A stretch of 16,278 nucleotides of DNA from Clostridiales bacterium. Its GTDB lineage: Bacteria; Bacillota; Clostridia; Tissierellales; Dethiosulfatibacteraceae. The notes under the pieces were generated by a model. That model did not search any database and was not told the origin of the DNA. It was given only the letters and a program-made list of their open reading frames with translations. A program made the position numbers and the translations under genes. The stretch spans positions 2,479 to 18,756 of the forward strand of contig DMAP01000138.1 of the NCBI GenBank assembly GCA_003446975.1, written 5' to 3'. Of this stretch, positions 1 to 8,381 are shown piece after piece (the stretch's first letter is position 1; every line of letters starts with the position of its first letter).

Positions 1-1
1 C

Positions 2-865
2 AATCCCTTCAGATTTCTCACCAGCAGGACACATATCATCAATGAAAGCGAAACATTCTCTGTGGATGGTATCAATAACCTGGAGATCAATGTCCTGGTC
101 AAGGAGCTCAGAATAGTTGAAACCAATGACAGCCAAGCAACTGTGGATCTCAAGGGATCTCTCAATGCCAATTTTAGCCCTGAGCTGATTGTGGAAAAAT
201 CAGGAAAAAACATTACGATCCGATCACACAAGAAATCATTGTCCAGCACAAATGTCTATAAGAACGAACTGATCATGACCGTGAACGTCCCCACCAGCTA
301 TAGTCAAAACCTAGATGGCTCCACAGTATCAGGTGTTATCAATATGAACGGTTTTAACTTAAACAATCTTAAACTGTCAAATGTATCAGGAGCCATAAAC
401 GTGAATAGCTCAACTGCTAAGGATACTAAGATGTCAACCGTTTCAGGTGCCCTGAACGTCAATGGCATCAAGAGTGATGCCTTTGATCTTTCAACGGTTT
501 CTGGAAAAATATCAATTGGAGACATCTCATCGAATAATATTGCAGTTAAAAGCGTATCAGGCGCTATCAACATCTTTGGAGAAATGAACAGCATCACAGC
601 CAAGACAACCTCTGGCAAGGTCACCACCGGTATCAAAGACCTGAAAGGCGATATCGATATTACAACCATATCAGGGGCTGTGGAGTTGGACATACCTGAC
701 AATTCGGACTATCGGTTGAATTTCAGCACAGTGACCGGTGGTTTTGAACCTGATAGCGGTCTTGTGATTGAACAGATTAAAAACAATGATGTAACAGCCG
801 TCAAAGGCAACGGCACCTATTCGATCAAGGTTTCCACTACTTCCGGCAAATTGACCATTAAGTAA
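2..865 (+). CDS. DUF4097-family beta-strand repeat protein (5' end outside window)
   Basis: The reading frame is open to the left edge, so the N-terminus, including any signal peptide or membrane anchor, is missing; a GTG at position 62 is the first in-frame start-like codon visible but is probably internal. What is seen: an initial beta-rich part, then a ladder of short repeats with the core (T/S)VSGxInV. Counting from the GTG, the Ser-Gly pairs fall at residues 90, 109, 128, 147, 166, 184 and 204, a period of about 19 residues, with weaker copies after that. This is the pattern of DUF4097/DUF2807-type 'adhesin-like' beta-solenoid domains, found in many Bacillota membrane or secreted proteins, often near envelope-stress regulators. 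No enzymatic motif is visible and the biochemical role is unknown. The gene ends at TAA, 16 nt before a strong terminator, so it is the last gene of its transcript. The family call is confident; the function is not. Confidence 0.8.
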   Translation, partial: NPFRFLTSRTHIINESETFSVDGINNLEINVLVKELRIVETNDSQATVDLKGSLNANFSPELIVEKSGKNITIRSHKKSLSSTNVYKNELIMTVNVPTSYSQNLDGSTVSGVINMNGFNLNNLKLSNVSGAINVNSSTAKDTKMSTVSGALNVNGIKSDAFDLSTVSGKISIGDISSNNIAVKSVSGAINIFGEMNSITAKTTSGKVTTGIKDLKGDIDITTISGAVELDIPDNSDYRLNFSTVTGGFEPDSGLVIEQIKNNDVTAVKGNGTYSIKVSTTSGKLTIK

Positions 866-881
866 TGTGCATGATATTACC

Positions 882-913
882 AGACACTGGCATATAAAGC
901 CGGTGTCTTTTTT
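882..913 (+). terminator. Rho-independent terminator after the DUF4097 gene
   Basis: A 10-bp stem pairs AGACACTGGC (882-891) with GCCGGTGTCT (899-908), with one G-U pair and a 7-nt loop, and runs into six T residues (908-913). It lies 16 nt past the stop codon. This is a canonical intrinsic terminator and separates the DUF4097 gene from the following lipoprotein gene. Confidence 0.9.
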
Positions 914-1059
914 ATCCGATGACTATTAGTGCTAGCACTCCCTTTATATAGATTGAAATAATCACTGTAGAGTCCTTGAGTAACAGTTTCAGAACCCAAT
1001 CTATTTCCGGTCTAGGCGACATAAACGGAACATATTTTTATGTAAAACGTCCAATATAG

Positions 1060-1068
1060 TGGTACAAT
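1060..1068 (+). promoter_or_regulatory. Extended -10 promoter for the macroglobulin-like gene
   Basis: TGG followed by TACAAT (1063-1068) matches an extended -10 element (TGnTATAAT with one mismatch). No good -35 box is present at 16-18 bp. The start codon lies about 70 nt downstream. The rest of the 866-1130 spacer holds the terminator at 882-913, a 12-bp palindrome AGTGCTAGCACT at 928-939, and an inverted repeat ACATAAA/TTTATGT (1019-1025 and 1037-1043) just upstream of this promoter. Confidence 0.55.
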
Positions 1069-1125
1069 CTAGATGTAATGATGCGTATCGACAACGTTTT
1101 GTATGGGAATAGAATTCAAATAAAT

Positions 1126-1134
1126 GGAAGGTGA
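1126..1134 (+). promoter_or_regulatory. Shine-Dalgarno that selects the TTG start at 1140
   Basis: GGAAGGTGA is a long match to the anti-Shine-Dalgarno sequence, and ends 5 nt before the TTG at 1140. The GTG at 1131, which would give a slightly longer protein, lies inside this ribosome binding site and so is unlikely to be the start. Confidence 0.75.
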
Positions 1135-1139
1135 TTATT

Positions 1140-4100
1140 TTGAAAAAAAGAATTTTAGCGGCTTTACTGTGCTTGACACTTATCGTCACTGCATGTTCTC
1201 CAGGAGATAAAACACCTACTCCCACCACAGATCCCCTTATCGGTTTGGGAGAATGGGATTTTAGCATTGCACCATTGAAGTCAGGCAGCGCGGGCATCAA
1301 TGTGGATACAGAGTTCAAAGTCCTGTCAAGAAATAATGTGACCACGGATTATATCAAGACAACTGTCAAGATATACCCGGAAACAGCTTTTACAGTAACA
1401 GAGACCTCCAATAATGAGTTTGTTTTGGTACCTAACCAACCTCTAAGAGACAACACAATTTATCGTGTTGAGTTGACCGATCCAGAAAATGACTATGCCT
1501 ACAAGTGGGCTTTTCAGACACAAAAGGAACTGAAAATCATTGGCAGTATTCCCGGTAAAATGTCCACTTATGTTCCCATCAACACAGGTATTGAAGTGAT
1601 TTTCACCCACAAGAACATAGAAAACTTTTCTGAGGTATTCTCAATAGAACCGGATGTAGCAGGGAACTTTACGTCCAATGGCTATTCTATGATTTTTGTC
1701 CCTGAAAAGCTTGAGAGAAACACAACATACCAGGTCACCGTAAGAGCAGGTGCAAAGGTCAAGGACAGCGACCTGATCTTGTCTGAGGACTATGTTTTTT
1801 CTTTCACCACCGAGTCATCAGGCGAAGAGCAGCTGGTTAGCGTCAATAACCTGATCAATACCTTTACAACATCTCAGACCCATTTCATTTCTGCTTATGT
1901 CAATCGCAATGCTGTAAAATATGAGTATGATATGGCAGTTTATGCCTTTGACAGTTCAGGCAGTTTTCTGAAGGACATTAAGCAGTTTGACGAGGCATTC
2001 GCTTATCTTAAAATGTATGAAAACATAACAAACGAAGTCCCCTCGTATCTGAGTCTAGTGGAGTCGTTCAAATCTACCCCCGTGGAAGTGGCTTATGGAT
2101 ATGTCAATTTCCATTCCTTTGAAATGCCAAGACAGCTTGATTCGGGTTATTACCTAGTCAGAATAGCCTATGAGGACAAACAATATTTCTCATATATCCA
2201 AGTCAACGATATGATGGTCTATGACAGCCAGTTTGAAGACAACCATTTCCTATGGCTCTTGAACAGCAAAAATCAGAACCCGATCAGCAATGCGACTGTC
2301 ACGATCAACGATCAATTTACCGGTACATCCAAACAGGATGGAACAGCCACAATCAATTATATAAATGATCCGGAAACCTTTACAACCTATGCTGTAATCG
2401 AGGCAGAGGGCTTCAATGATTTTGTCATGAGAAGCGTCAAGAGATTTGACCCTTATTACAGATTTTATGATGCCGCTCTTCGCGTGCCTCAGTTTTCTGA
2501 AGCCTCCAATGATTATTTCAAGTATATGTTCACAGACCGAAGCACCTATCTTCCGACTGACACCATCAATCTTTTCGGCTATGTGAAACCAAAACTCAAA
2601 AGTAGCGAACAATATAAGCTAAGTCTCTATTCCATGGTCAATGGCATCTATCTAATGGAAAGTAAAAACATAACCACCACCAACACAGGCACATTGACTG
2701 AAAGCTTCAGTTGGAAAGACCAATCCCCGGGATGGTATTCGGTACTTCTGGAAGATGGCGAAGACCTTGTTCTGAGGCATGAATTTTATATCAATGAATA
2801 CACCAAGCCTGTATATAAGGTAGAAGGTGATTTTGACAAGGAGTTCATATCTGCAGGTGAGTCAATCAACTACACCATCAGATCCAACTTCTTTGAAGGT
2901 GGAGCAGTACCGGATATGCCCTTTGTATATTATATGTATTTGGGAGGGTCTCTTGAAGGAAGCCTGACCACAGATGGAAATGGCGAGGCCAGTGTAACGC
3001 TTACCCCAACCTTTGTCACAGACAATTGGCGGCCAGTGGCAGCCAGCATCGAAGCCTATAACCGAGACGCAGAGAACTACCCGATTACCGATTATGCCAG
3101 CTTTGTGTTCCTACCAAAGAAAAGAATGGTGGAGCTTGAATATGACAAGGAATCTGAAATCCCACAGGTCATCATTACAGCACATGAACTGGATTCTGAC
3201 AAATACAGAACTGGGTATGATTTCAACTATGAAGAACTCAGGGGAGCGCCACTCAATGTGACAGCCGATGTTGTCGTCACATCCACCTGGTATGAGAGCA
3301 GAGAGACAGGTCAAGTGTATGACTATATCAACAAAGTAAACCGAAAAACCTACGAATCCGTTAAAAAAACCGAAGTGGTTGAAAAATCAAACATCCAGTT
3401 GATCAATGGAACTTATGCTTTGCAGATGCCATATATCAAGGATTCTGAAAAGAGTTATGAGATAGTGGTGACCATCGATGATGGAGATGGAGGAAGCATT
3501 GTTGAAAGAACATCCATCAGCTATCAAAAGAGACCGTCAACAGATCCCTTTTCCACCTACTATTCAATTAAGACTGAAGAAAACAAGTACAGTTACAAAG
3601 TCAACGAAACCATCAATTACTTTTTAGATAATGACGGTCAGGTTGAGGAATCAGAAAATGACAAGATGATGGTCATGTACCTCCAAGATGGTCTGCTCAA
3701 ATATGAGATCAAGGATACTCTTTCAGGTAGCTTTTCATTCCTTGAGAGCTATATCCCGAATATTCTGGTTCAAGCTATCTATGCTAAGGATGGTTCCATG
3801 TTCAAAACAGCATATCCATCTTATTTAAACTATGATTATAGCGAGAGAGAAATAGATATCGCTGTATCAGCTGATAAAAAAGACTACGGCCCCGGTGGGA
3901 ATGTAACACTAGATATTGCTACAACCGATGCCAATGGAAATCCATATCCGGCTGACATAAACCTGAGTATTGTGGATGAGGCTTATTTCAGTCTATACTC
4001 TCAGGCAGCGGATATGTTGTCGAATCTGTACATGGGCGTTTATGGCTCGGGCATCATCAGCGAATATGTCTCCAGTGAGAACAGCGGTGGTTTCTTTAGA

Positions 4101-5990
4101 TTTGGCGACGGCGCTGAAAAGGGTGGCGATTCGGCTGATTACTATGTGAGAAGTGAATTCAGAGATACGGCGACCTTCATGACCCTGACCACGGATTCCA
4201 ATGGCGAAGGCACCATAACCTTCAAGCTTCCCGACAATCTTACATCATGGCGTATCACATACCAGGGAGTGAATGATAAAATGGAGGCTGCTACAGGCTG
4301 GCTCAACATCAATGCCAAACTGCCGTTCCATATTTCAACGATATTAAGCAAATATTTTATTACCGGCGACAATCCTTCCATCAGTCTAAGGGTCTTTGGT
4401 GAACAAGCTGTGAAGGATAAAGCCGTCGATTATAGAGTGGAATTGGAAAGAAAAGGCTCAGATTTCATCAAGGAAGTTCAGGTGGAAGGCAAAATAGGTC
4501 AATACACCAATATTTCTCTGGGGGAACTGGAAAAAGGTGAATATGTGATTACCTCCTACGCAACAGATGGCGAGTTCACAGACGCTCTCCAGCAATCCTT
4601 TGAGGTGGTTGATTCAACTGTATCCTTCAACAACAAGAAATACTATGACATAACCAGAAACACAAGATTTAGCGACGTTCTCTCCAATGCGGAGATTACA
4701 TTCTTCAATGAAAGCGAGTCCAACTTTTACAACAGTCTTCTGTCCTTGAGGTTTGCCTCTGGTATTAGAATCGATCAACTGCTGGCTGGTATGGAAGCAA
4801 GGCGCTTCATCAAGGAGAACTTCGATCCGGATCTTGAGCTCTGGGATGATGCAATTACCAGATACCAAAATTATGATGGTGGGATCAAACTTCTGCCATA
4901 TGGAGACAGCGACACCTTCATCAGCATGAGAGTTGCATTGTTGAATTACGACCACTTCAACCAGGAGTCACTGACAACCTATTTCTACAATATCGTCAAC
5001 AATGAGGACTCGGATCTTCACAGCGTAGTTTATGCCTACACTGGATTGTCTCTATTTAAAGAGCCTGTTCTGTTGGATATGTACGAACTCCTTGAATTGG
5101 AAGATCTAACAGATACCCATAGGATATCCCTGGGCTTAGGTCTCGAATCCATCGGGGACAAGATAAAAGCAACGGAAATTTTCAAGGATGTCTTGATCAG
5201 AACTGTTAAGACTGGTGCTACAACAGTGGTATCTATCAGTGAATCAGACGGCGAGAATCATGTGGCTGCTGGATTGTTGGCAACACTGGCCGCCAAGCTT
5301 GGTGATTTTTCCAATGGTGATGTGCTGTTCGATTATGTCTATGAGATACCGTCAATTTATGAGATCGCTTATATAGAGCAGTTGTCATACATGAAGAACA
5401 GAAACATAATGGACAGTGATGAGATTAAGGCTTTATCTGGTAAAGTCACAGTCTCATATTCCGGCAAGGATGAAACCTTTGAGATGTTCGGCTTTGAAAC
5501 CAAAACACTCACTGTATCGAGAGAAGATTTGAAAAATATGACAATCAAGGACGTCGTAAGTGACATGGGTGCTTATGTCTATGCATTGAGCGGTGTGGAT
5601 GACCTGCATGAAAACAGGGTTGACGAATACAGTCTGACAAAAAAATATAGCATCAACGGACAGGATCAAACGACATTCAAACAATCAGACCTGATAAAGG
5701 TAACCATCACACCAACCGTATCCTCTGATAGATCGTTCAGTTACCAAGTTACAGATTTCATACCGGCTGGTTTTAGATTTATAAGAGTTGACAGCAACTC
5801 AGGATGGTACGAGCAGCAAGAGCAAAAATTGGTCTTCTATTACTGGAACTCAGATAACAACAAGACCATCTCCTACTACATGCAGGCAGTAATGCCAGGA
5901 ACCTACACAGCAGATCACGTTGTGATCACAAAGGTAGGTCATGTGGGACTAAACTACACCGGACAGGAAGTACTGAAAGTCAATGACTGA
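1140..5990 (+). CDS. Large alpha-2-macroglobulin-like lipoprotein lacking the thioester
   Basis: With the TTG start the protein is about 1616 aa. It opens with a lipoprotein signal (KKR, hydrophobic stretch, lipobox VTAC, lipidated Cys19) and a Thr/Pro-rich linker. Two Big_5/SbsA-like Ig domains follow (about residues 30-120 and 125-225, each ending in a (W/Y)xFxF/TT-like strand). Macroglobulin domains come next, including an MG2-like segment with TDRSTYLPTD (about 465). The A2M family core is at about 1006-1040 (TTDSNGEGT, then KLPDNLTSWRITYQ). An alpha-helical toroid with DGGIKLLPYG follows, then a C-terminal domain with DFIPAGFRF and QAVMPGTYTADHV resembling the bacterial MG10 domain. Bacterial relatives (YfhM/YfaS type) are thought to trap attacking proteases at the cell surface, often beside pbpC; no penicillin-binding protein gene is adjacent here. 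The thioester CxEQ is replaced by a GIRIDQ stretch (about 1207-1212), and the mature protein has no cysteine besides Cys19. Any inhibition would therefore be non-covalent. It appears monocistronic. Confidence 0.88.
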   Translation: MKKRILAALLCLTLIVTACSPGDKTPTPTTDPLIGLGEWDFSIAPLKSGSAGINVDTEFKVLSRNNVTTDYIKTTVKIYPETAFTVTETSNNEFVLVPNQPLRDNTIYRVELTDPENDYAYKWAFQTQKELKIIGSIPGKMSTYVPINTGIEVIFTHKNIENFSEVFSIEPDVAGNFTSNGYSMIFVPEKLERNTTYQVTVRAGAKVKDSDLILSEDYVFSFTTESSGEEQLVSVNNLINTFTTSQTHFISAYVNRNAVKYEYDMAVYAFDSSGSFLKDIKQFDEAFAYLKMYENITNEVPSYLSLVESFKSTPVEVAYGYVNFHSFEMPRQLDSGYYLVRIAYEDKQYFSYIQVNDMMVYDSQFEDNHFLWLLNSKNQNPISNATVTINDQFTGTSKQDGTATINYINDPETFTTYAVIEAEGFNDFVMRSVKRFDPYYRFYDAALRVPQFSEASNDYFKYMFTDRSTYLPTDTINLFGYVKPKLKSSEQYKLSLYSMVNGIYLMESKNITTTNTGTLTESFSWKDQSPGWYSVLLEDGEDLVLRHEFYINEYTKPVYKVEGDFDKEFISAGESINYTIRSNFFEGGAVPDMPFVYYMYLGGSLEGSLTTDGNGEASVTLTPTFVTDNWRPVAASIEAYNRDAENYPITDYASFVFLPKKRMVELEYDKESEIPQVIITAHELDSDKYRTGYDFNYEELRGAPLNVTADVVVTSTWYESRETGQVYDYINKVNRKTYESVKKTEVVEKSNIQLINGTYALQMPYIKDSEKSYEIVVTIDDGDGGSIVERTSISYQKRPSTDPFSTYYSIKTEENKYSYKVNETINYFLDNDGQVEESENDKMMVMYLQDGLLKYEIKDTLSGSFSFLESYIPNILVQAIYAKDGSMFKTAYPSYLNYDYSEREIDIAVSADKKDYGPGGNVTLDIATTDANGNPYPADINLSIVDEAYFSLYSQAADMLSNLYMGVYGSGIISEYVSSENSGGFFRFGDGAEKGGDSADYYVRSEFRDTATFMTLTTDSNGEGTITFKLPDNLTSWRITYQGVNDKMEAATGWLNINAKLPFHISTILSKYFITGDNPSISLRVFGEQAVKDKAVDYRVELERKGSDFIKEVQVEGKIGQYTNISLGELEKGEYVITSYATDGEFTDALQQSFEVVDSTVSFNNKKYYDITRNTRFSDVLSNAEITFFNESESNFYNSLLSLRFASGIRIDQLLAGMEARRFIKENFDPDLELWDDAITRYQNYDGGIKLLPYGDSDTFISMRVALLNYDHFNQESLTTYFYNIVNNEDSDLHSVVYAYTGLSLFKEPVLLDMYELLELEDLTDTHRISLGLGLESIGDKIKATEIFKDVLIRTVKTGATTVVSISESDGENHVAAGLLATLAAKLGDFSNGDVLFDYVYEIPSIYEIAYIEQLSYMKNRNIMDSDEIKALSGKVTVSYSGKDETFEMFGFETKTLTVSREDLKNMTIKDVVSDMGAYVYALSGVDDLHENRVDEYSLTKKYSINGQDQTTFKQSDLIKVTITPTVSSDRSFSYQVTDFIPAGFRFIRVDSNSGWYEQQEQKLVFYYWNSDNNKTISYYMQAVMPGTYTADHVVITKVGHVGLNYTGQEVLKVND

Positions 5991-5996
5991 CCGACT

Positions 5997-6027
5997 AAGG
6001 GTGGCGATTGCCACCCTTTACTCCTTT
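5997..6027 (+). terminator. Probable terminator after the macroglobulin-like gene
   Basis: A perfect 9-bp stem AAGGGTGGC (5997-6005) / GCCACCCTT (6010-6018) with a GATT loop begins 7 nt after the stop codon. It is followed by an interrupted T-rich run (TTTACTCCTTT). The stem is strong but the U-tract is imperfect. Confidence 0.7.
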
Positions 6028-6082
6028 AATAAATATTGATTAATGCTAGAGTGTTTAAATGATGCAAAGAGGTCAGTGTTAA

Positions 6083-6091
6083 TGGTATAAT
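6083..6091 (+). promoter_or_regulatory. Extended -10 promoter for the MATE-MEMO operon
   Basis: TGG followed by a perfect TATAAT (6086-6091) makes a consensus extended -10 element 29 nt before the MATE start codon. The -35 region is poor (TGCAAA at 6063-6068, 17-bp spacer), which is acceptable with an extended -10. GGAGG at 6111-6115 lies 5 nt before the ATG. Confidence 0.7.
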
Positions 6092-6120
6092 ATTGCGAAC
6101 TATGATATACGGAGGCTTAA

Positions 6121-7500
6121 ATGGACTACATCGGTAAGCGTGAACTTATTCTGAAGGGTAAGATGGCAAGGGTCATTCTGCTCTTATCCGCTCCAATCAT
6201 GCTTAATAATCTTATACAAACAATATATGACCTGACCGACACCTATTGGGTTAGTAAAATCGGTAGCACACAGGTGGCGGCCATCACGCTGATCTGGCCC
6301 GTCATCTTTCTCATGATATCATTGGGGATGGGGGTCGGTATAGGCGGAACCGCTCTTATATCACAGTATGTAGGGTCTGGCCAGCCAACACAAGCGAGGG
6401 ATGTTGCAGGGCAGATCATCACTTTTTCATTCCTTTCATCCTTGCTGATTGGGTTGGCGGGAGCTCTGTTTTCCACTCAAATCGTCAGCGGAATGGGCGG
6501 GACCGGTGAACTGCTCCAGGAAGCATCTGATTATCTGAGAATTATTTTTATAGGTTTGCCTACCATGTTCTTGTTTTTTGCCTATACAGCCATTCAGCAG
6601 GGCCAAGGGGATACCATGACACCAATGAAGTTTGGAGCTTTATCTGTCTTTCTAAACATTATTTTGGATCCGATTTTCATATTCACTTTCGGGTTGGGCA
6701 TCAGTGGCGCCGCTTATGCGACTGTTATTGCAAGAGGACTGTTTGCAGTCATTTCCATCAGTAGGTTGTTTAAGTACTCTGATGGAATCCATCTGAATAG
6801 AAGCCATCTTGGGCTTAATAAGCCCGTATTGAAAAATTTATTAAAAATAGCTTTACCCTCTTCCGTGGGTCGTTCTACAGAGGCCTTTGGATTTGTCATT
6901 TTGACGGTCTTCATTATGTCTTTCGGCGAGAACACCATGGCCGCTTTCGGAATCGGAAACCGGATCAATTCAATGATTCTTATGCCCGCCATGGGGATCA
7001 GTGTTGCGCTCACTACGGTTATCGGTCAGAATCTGGGAGCAAATAATATCGAAAGGGCAAAACAGGCTATAAAAACAAGTATCCAGCTGACAATGGTGTT
7101 TCTAGTCATAGGTGGCACTGTCATATTTACATCAGCGGTTTCTATCGTAGGTATTTTTACCACAGATATGGAAGTGCTGTCACAAGGATCTTTTTATCTG
7201 CGAGCGATGACTCTCTCCCTGCCGTTCATGGGCTTTTTCTCGATATTTATCGGCACCTTCCAAGGATCCGGACATACCGTATCTGCTATGGTGATGATGT
7301 CAGGCAGACTTTGGGCTCTGAGGATACCGCTGATCCTTATATTTAAAAACTATACCAACCTTGCTGAAAAATCCGTATGGTTTGCTATGGTTCTCAGCAA
7401 TGCCATCATCTGTCTGGTCGGACTAATTATCTATTCCACCGGTCGCTGGCAAAAACCAGTCATTCAAAACGAAAAGGGTGATGTAACCAACCTGCTATGA
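6121..7500 (+). CDS. MATE-family efflux transporter
   Basis: This 459-aa polytopic membrane protein has two homologous halves and about 12 hydrophobic segments, the usual size for the family. The N-terminal half shows the MATE hallmark PIMLNNLIQTIYDLTDTYWV and the following QVAAITLIWPV segment. The second half has the related IALPSSVGRSTEAFG start and the MAAFGIGNRINSMILMPAMG stretch. MATE proteins export cationic drugs, metabolites or toxic compounds in exchange for Na+ or H+; the ion and substrate cannot be read from this sequence. The ATG is preceded by GGAGG with 5-nt spacing and a consensus extended -10 promoter. Its TGA overlaps the next gene's ATG in an ATGA, so the MEMO-like lipoprotein is probably translationally coupled. 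It resembles the DinF/NorM-like MATE members common in Clostridia, but a specific name is not justified. Confidence 0.93.
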   Translation: MDYIGKRELILKGKMARVILLLSAPIMLNNLIQTIYDLTDTYWVSKIGSTQVAAITLIWPVIFLMISLGMGVGIGGTALISQYVGSGQPTQARDVAGQIITFSFLSSLLIGLAGALFSTQIVSGMGGTGELLQEASDYLRIIFIGLPTMFLFFAYTAIQQGQGDTMTPMKFGALSVFLNIILDPIFIFTFGLGISGAAYATVIARGLFAVISISRLFKYSDGIHLNRSHLGLNKPVLKNLLKIALPSSVGRSTEAFGFVILTVFIMSFGENTMAAFGIGNRINSMILMPAMGISVALTTVIGQNLGANNIERAKQAIKTSIQLTMVFLVIGGTVIFTSAVSIVGIFTTDMEVLSQGSFYLRAMTLSLPFMGFFSIFIGTFQGSGHTVSAMVMMSGRLWALRIPLILIFKNYTNLAEKSVWFAMVLSNAIICLVGLIIYSTGRWQKPVIQNEKGDVTNLL

Positions 7501-8381
7501 TTAAAAAAATGATTGTATTGTTTATAATTGTATTCACCTTTACAGGATGTGCTGTTTGGGAATATCATAAACCTAATGACAGCACCACCGTTTATGAATC
7601 CGGTTTATATATCCAATTGTCGGACTTTGATGAGTCCCTGTTTTGGGTTACCCAGAAAGACAAAGAGTTGAAATCATACAAGGACGTAAAGGGTATCATT
7701 TGCACACACCACACATTAGCATCCGAACTGATACACGATCTATTCCTATCAATTCAGGTCAACGGCTATGAAAGTATTATTATTATAGGTCCGGACCACA
7801 ACAGTCGAGAAGGACTCAAAATCATTACATCCGATACGGGGTGGAGCACGCCATTCGGAACCCTTGAGTTAAACAAAACCTATCATCAAATTCTTCTAGA
7901 ACACCCCTATGTGTCAGTCAATAATACCATTATGAAAAACGAGCACTCCAGTGGCGCACTTATTCCCTATGTCAAATATTATTTCCCCGATTCATCCATT
8001 AACACCATTGCCATTCCAGCGACTATGAATCGTAAGGAATCTCAGGAGCTAGGTCTTTTTCTCAGTGAAATGATTGGTGACGAAAACACACTTTTAATCG
8101 CTTCCCTGGATTTCAGTCATTACCTAAACGTCCAGGAGGCCTATAAAATGGATGAAATAACACTGCAAGCCATCCAAGAAAAAAACTATCACGAGATTAT
8201 GCGGTTCACCAACGACCATATTGATTCCCCTCAGACCTTGATAGCTTTTCTGACCTATATGAGTGAAATTGGTTATTCTCAAGAAATCCTACTGGACCAT
8301 AAAAACTCCTTCGACCTGGTTCCAATGGATTATTATTCGACCACCAGTTATTTTTCTTTCATATATTCCGATGACTATTGA
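7497..8381 (+). CDS. MEMO family (AmmeMemoRadiSam system B-type) lipoprotein
   Basis: This is a 294-aa protein with a lipoprotein signal (KK, hydrophobic stretch, lipobox FTGC, Cys18). The remainder matches the MEMO/AMMECR1-associated fold related to class III extradiol dioxygenases: THHTLASELI (about 70-79), GPDHN (98-102), WSTPFG (116-121), NEHSSGALIPYV (148-159), SLDFSHYL (203-210) and a C-terminal DYYSTTSY. His71 and His101 align with the metal-ligand histidines of human MEMO1 (His49, His81), while Asp273 seems to sit where MEMO1 has Cys244; this alignment is from memory. Bacterial MEMO proteins usually occur with an AMMECR1 protein and a radical SAM protein, neither of which is seen here. 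Instead the gene overlaps the MATE gene by 4 nt. If the signal is real, the protein sits on the outer face of the membrane, perhaps handling something the pump exports (inference). Its 3' end overlaps the convergent HAD gene by 7 nt. Confidence 0.85.
   Translation: MIKKMIVLFIIVFTFTGCAVWEYHKPNDSTTVYESGLYIQLSDFDESLFWVTQKDKELKSYKDVKGIICTHHTLASELIHDLFLSIQVNGYESIIIIGPDHNSREGLKIITSDTGWSTPFGTLELNKTYHQILLEHPYVSVNNTIMKNEHSSGALIPYVKYYFPDSSINTIAIPATMNRKESQELGLFLSEMIGDENTLLIASLDFSHYLNVQEAYKMDEITLQAIQEKNYHEIMRFTNDHIDSPQTLIAFLTYMSEIGYSQEILLDHKNSFDLVPMDYYSTTSYFSFIYSDDY

Noticed and set aside
304..702. 132-aa minus-strand open frame opposite the DUF4097 gene
   Set aside because: It mirrors the repeat pattern of the plus-strand gene (recurring AP(D/E)T units are the antisense of VSGA), has no ribosome site, and matches no known family.
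928..939. 12-bp palindrome AGTGCTAGCACT resembling a CIRCE (HrcA) element
   Set aside because: CIRCE is TTAGCACTC-N9-GAGTGCTAA. Here the two halves abut in the wrong order with no 9-bp spacer, and the nearby genes are not heat-shock chaperones. It may be a protein-binding site but cannot be assigned.
1131..1139. GTG at 1131 as start of the macroglobulin-like gene
   Set aside because: It lies inside the strong GGAAGGTGA ribosome site; the TTG at 1140 has proper spacing and begins directly with the KKR of the lipoprotein signal.
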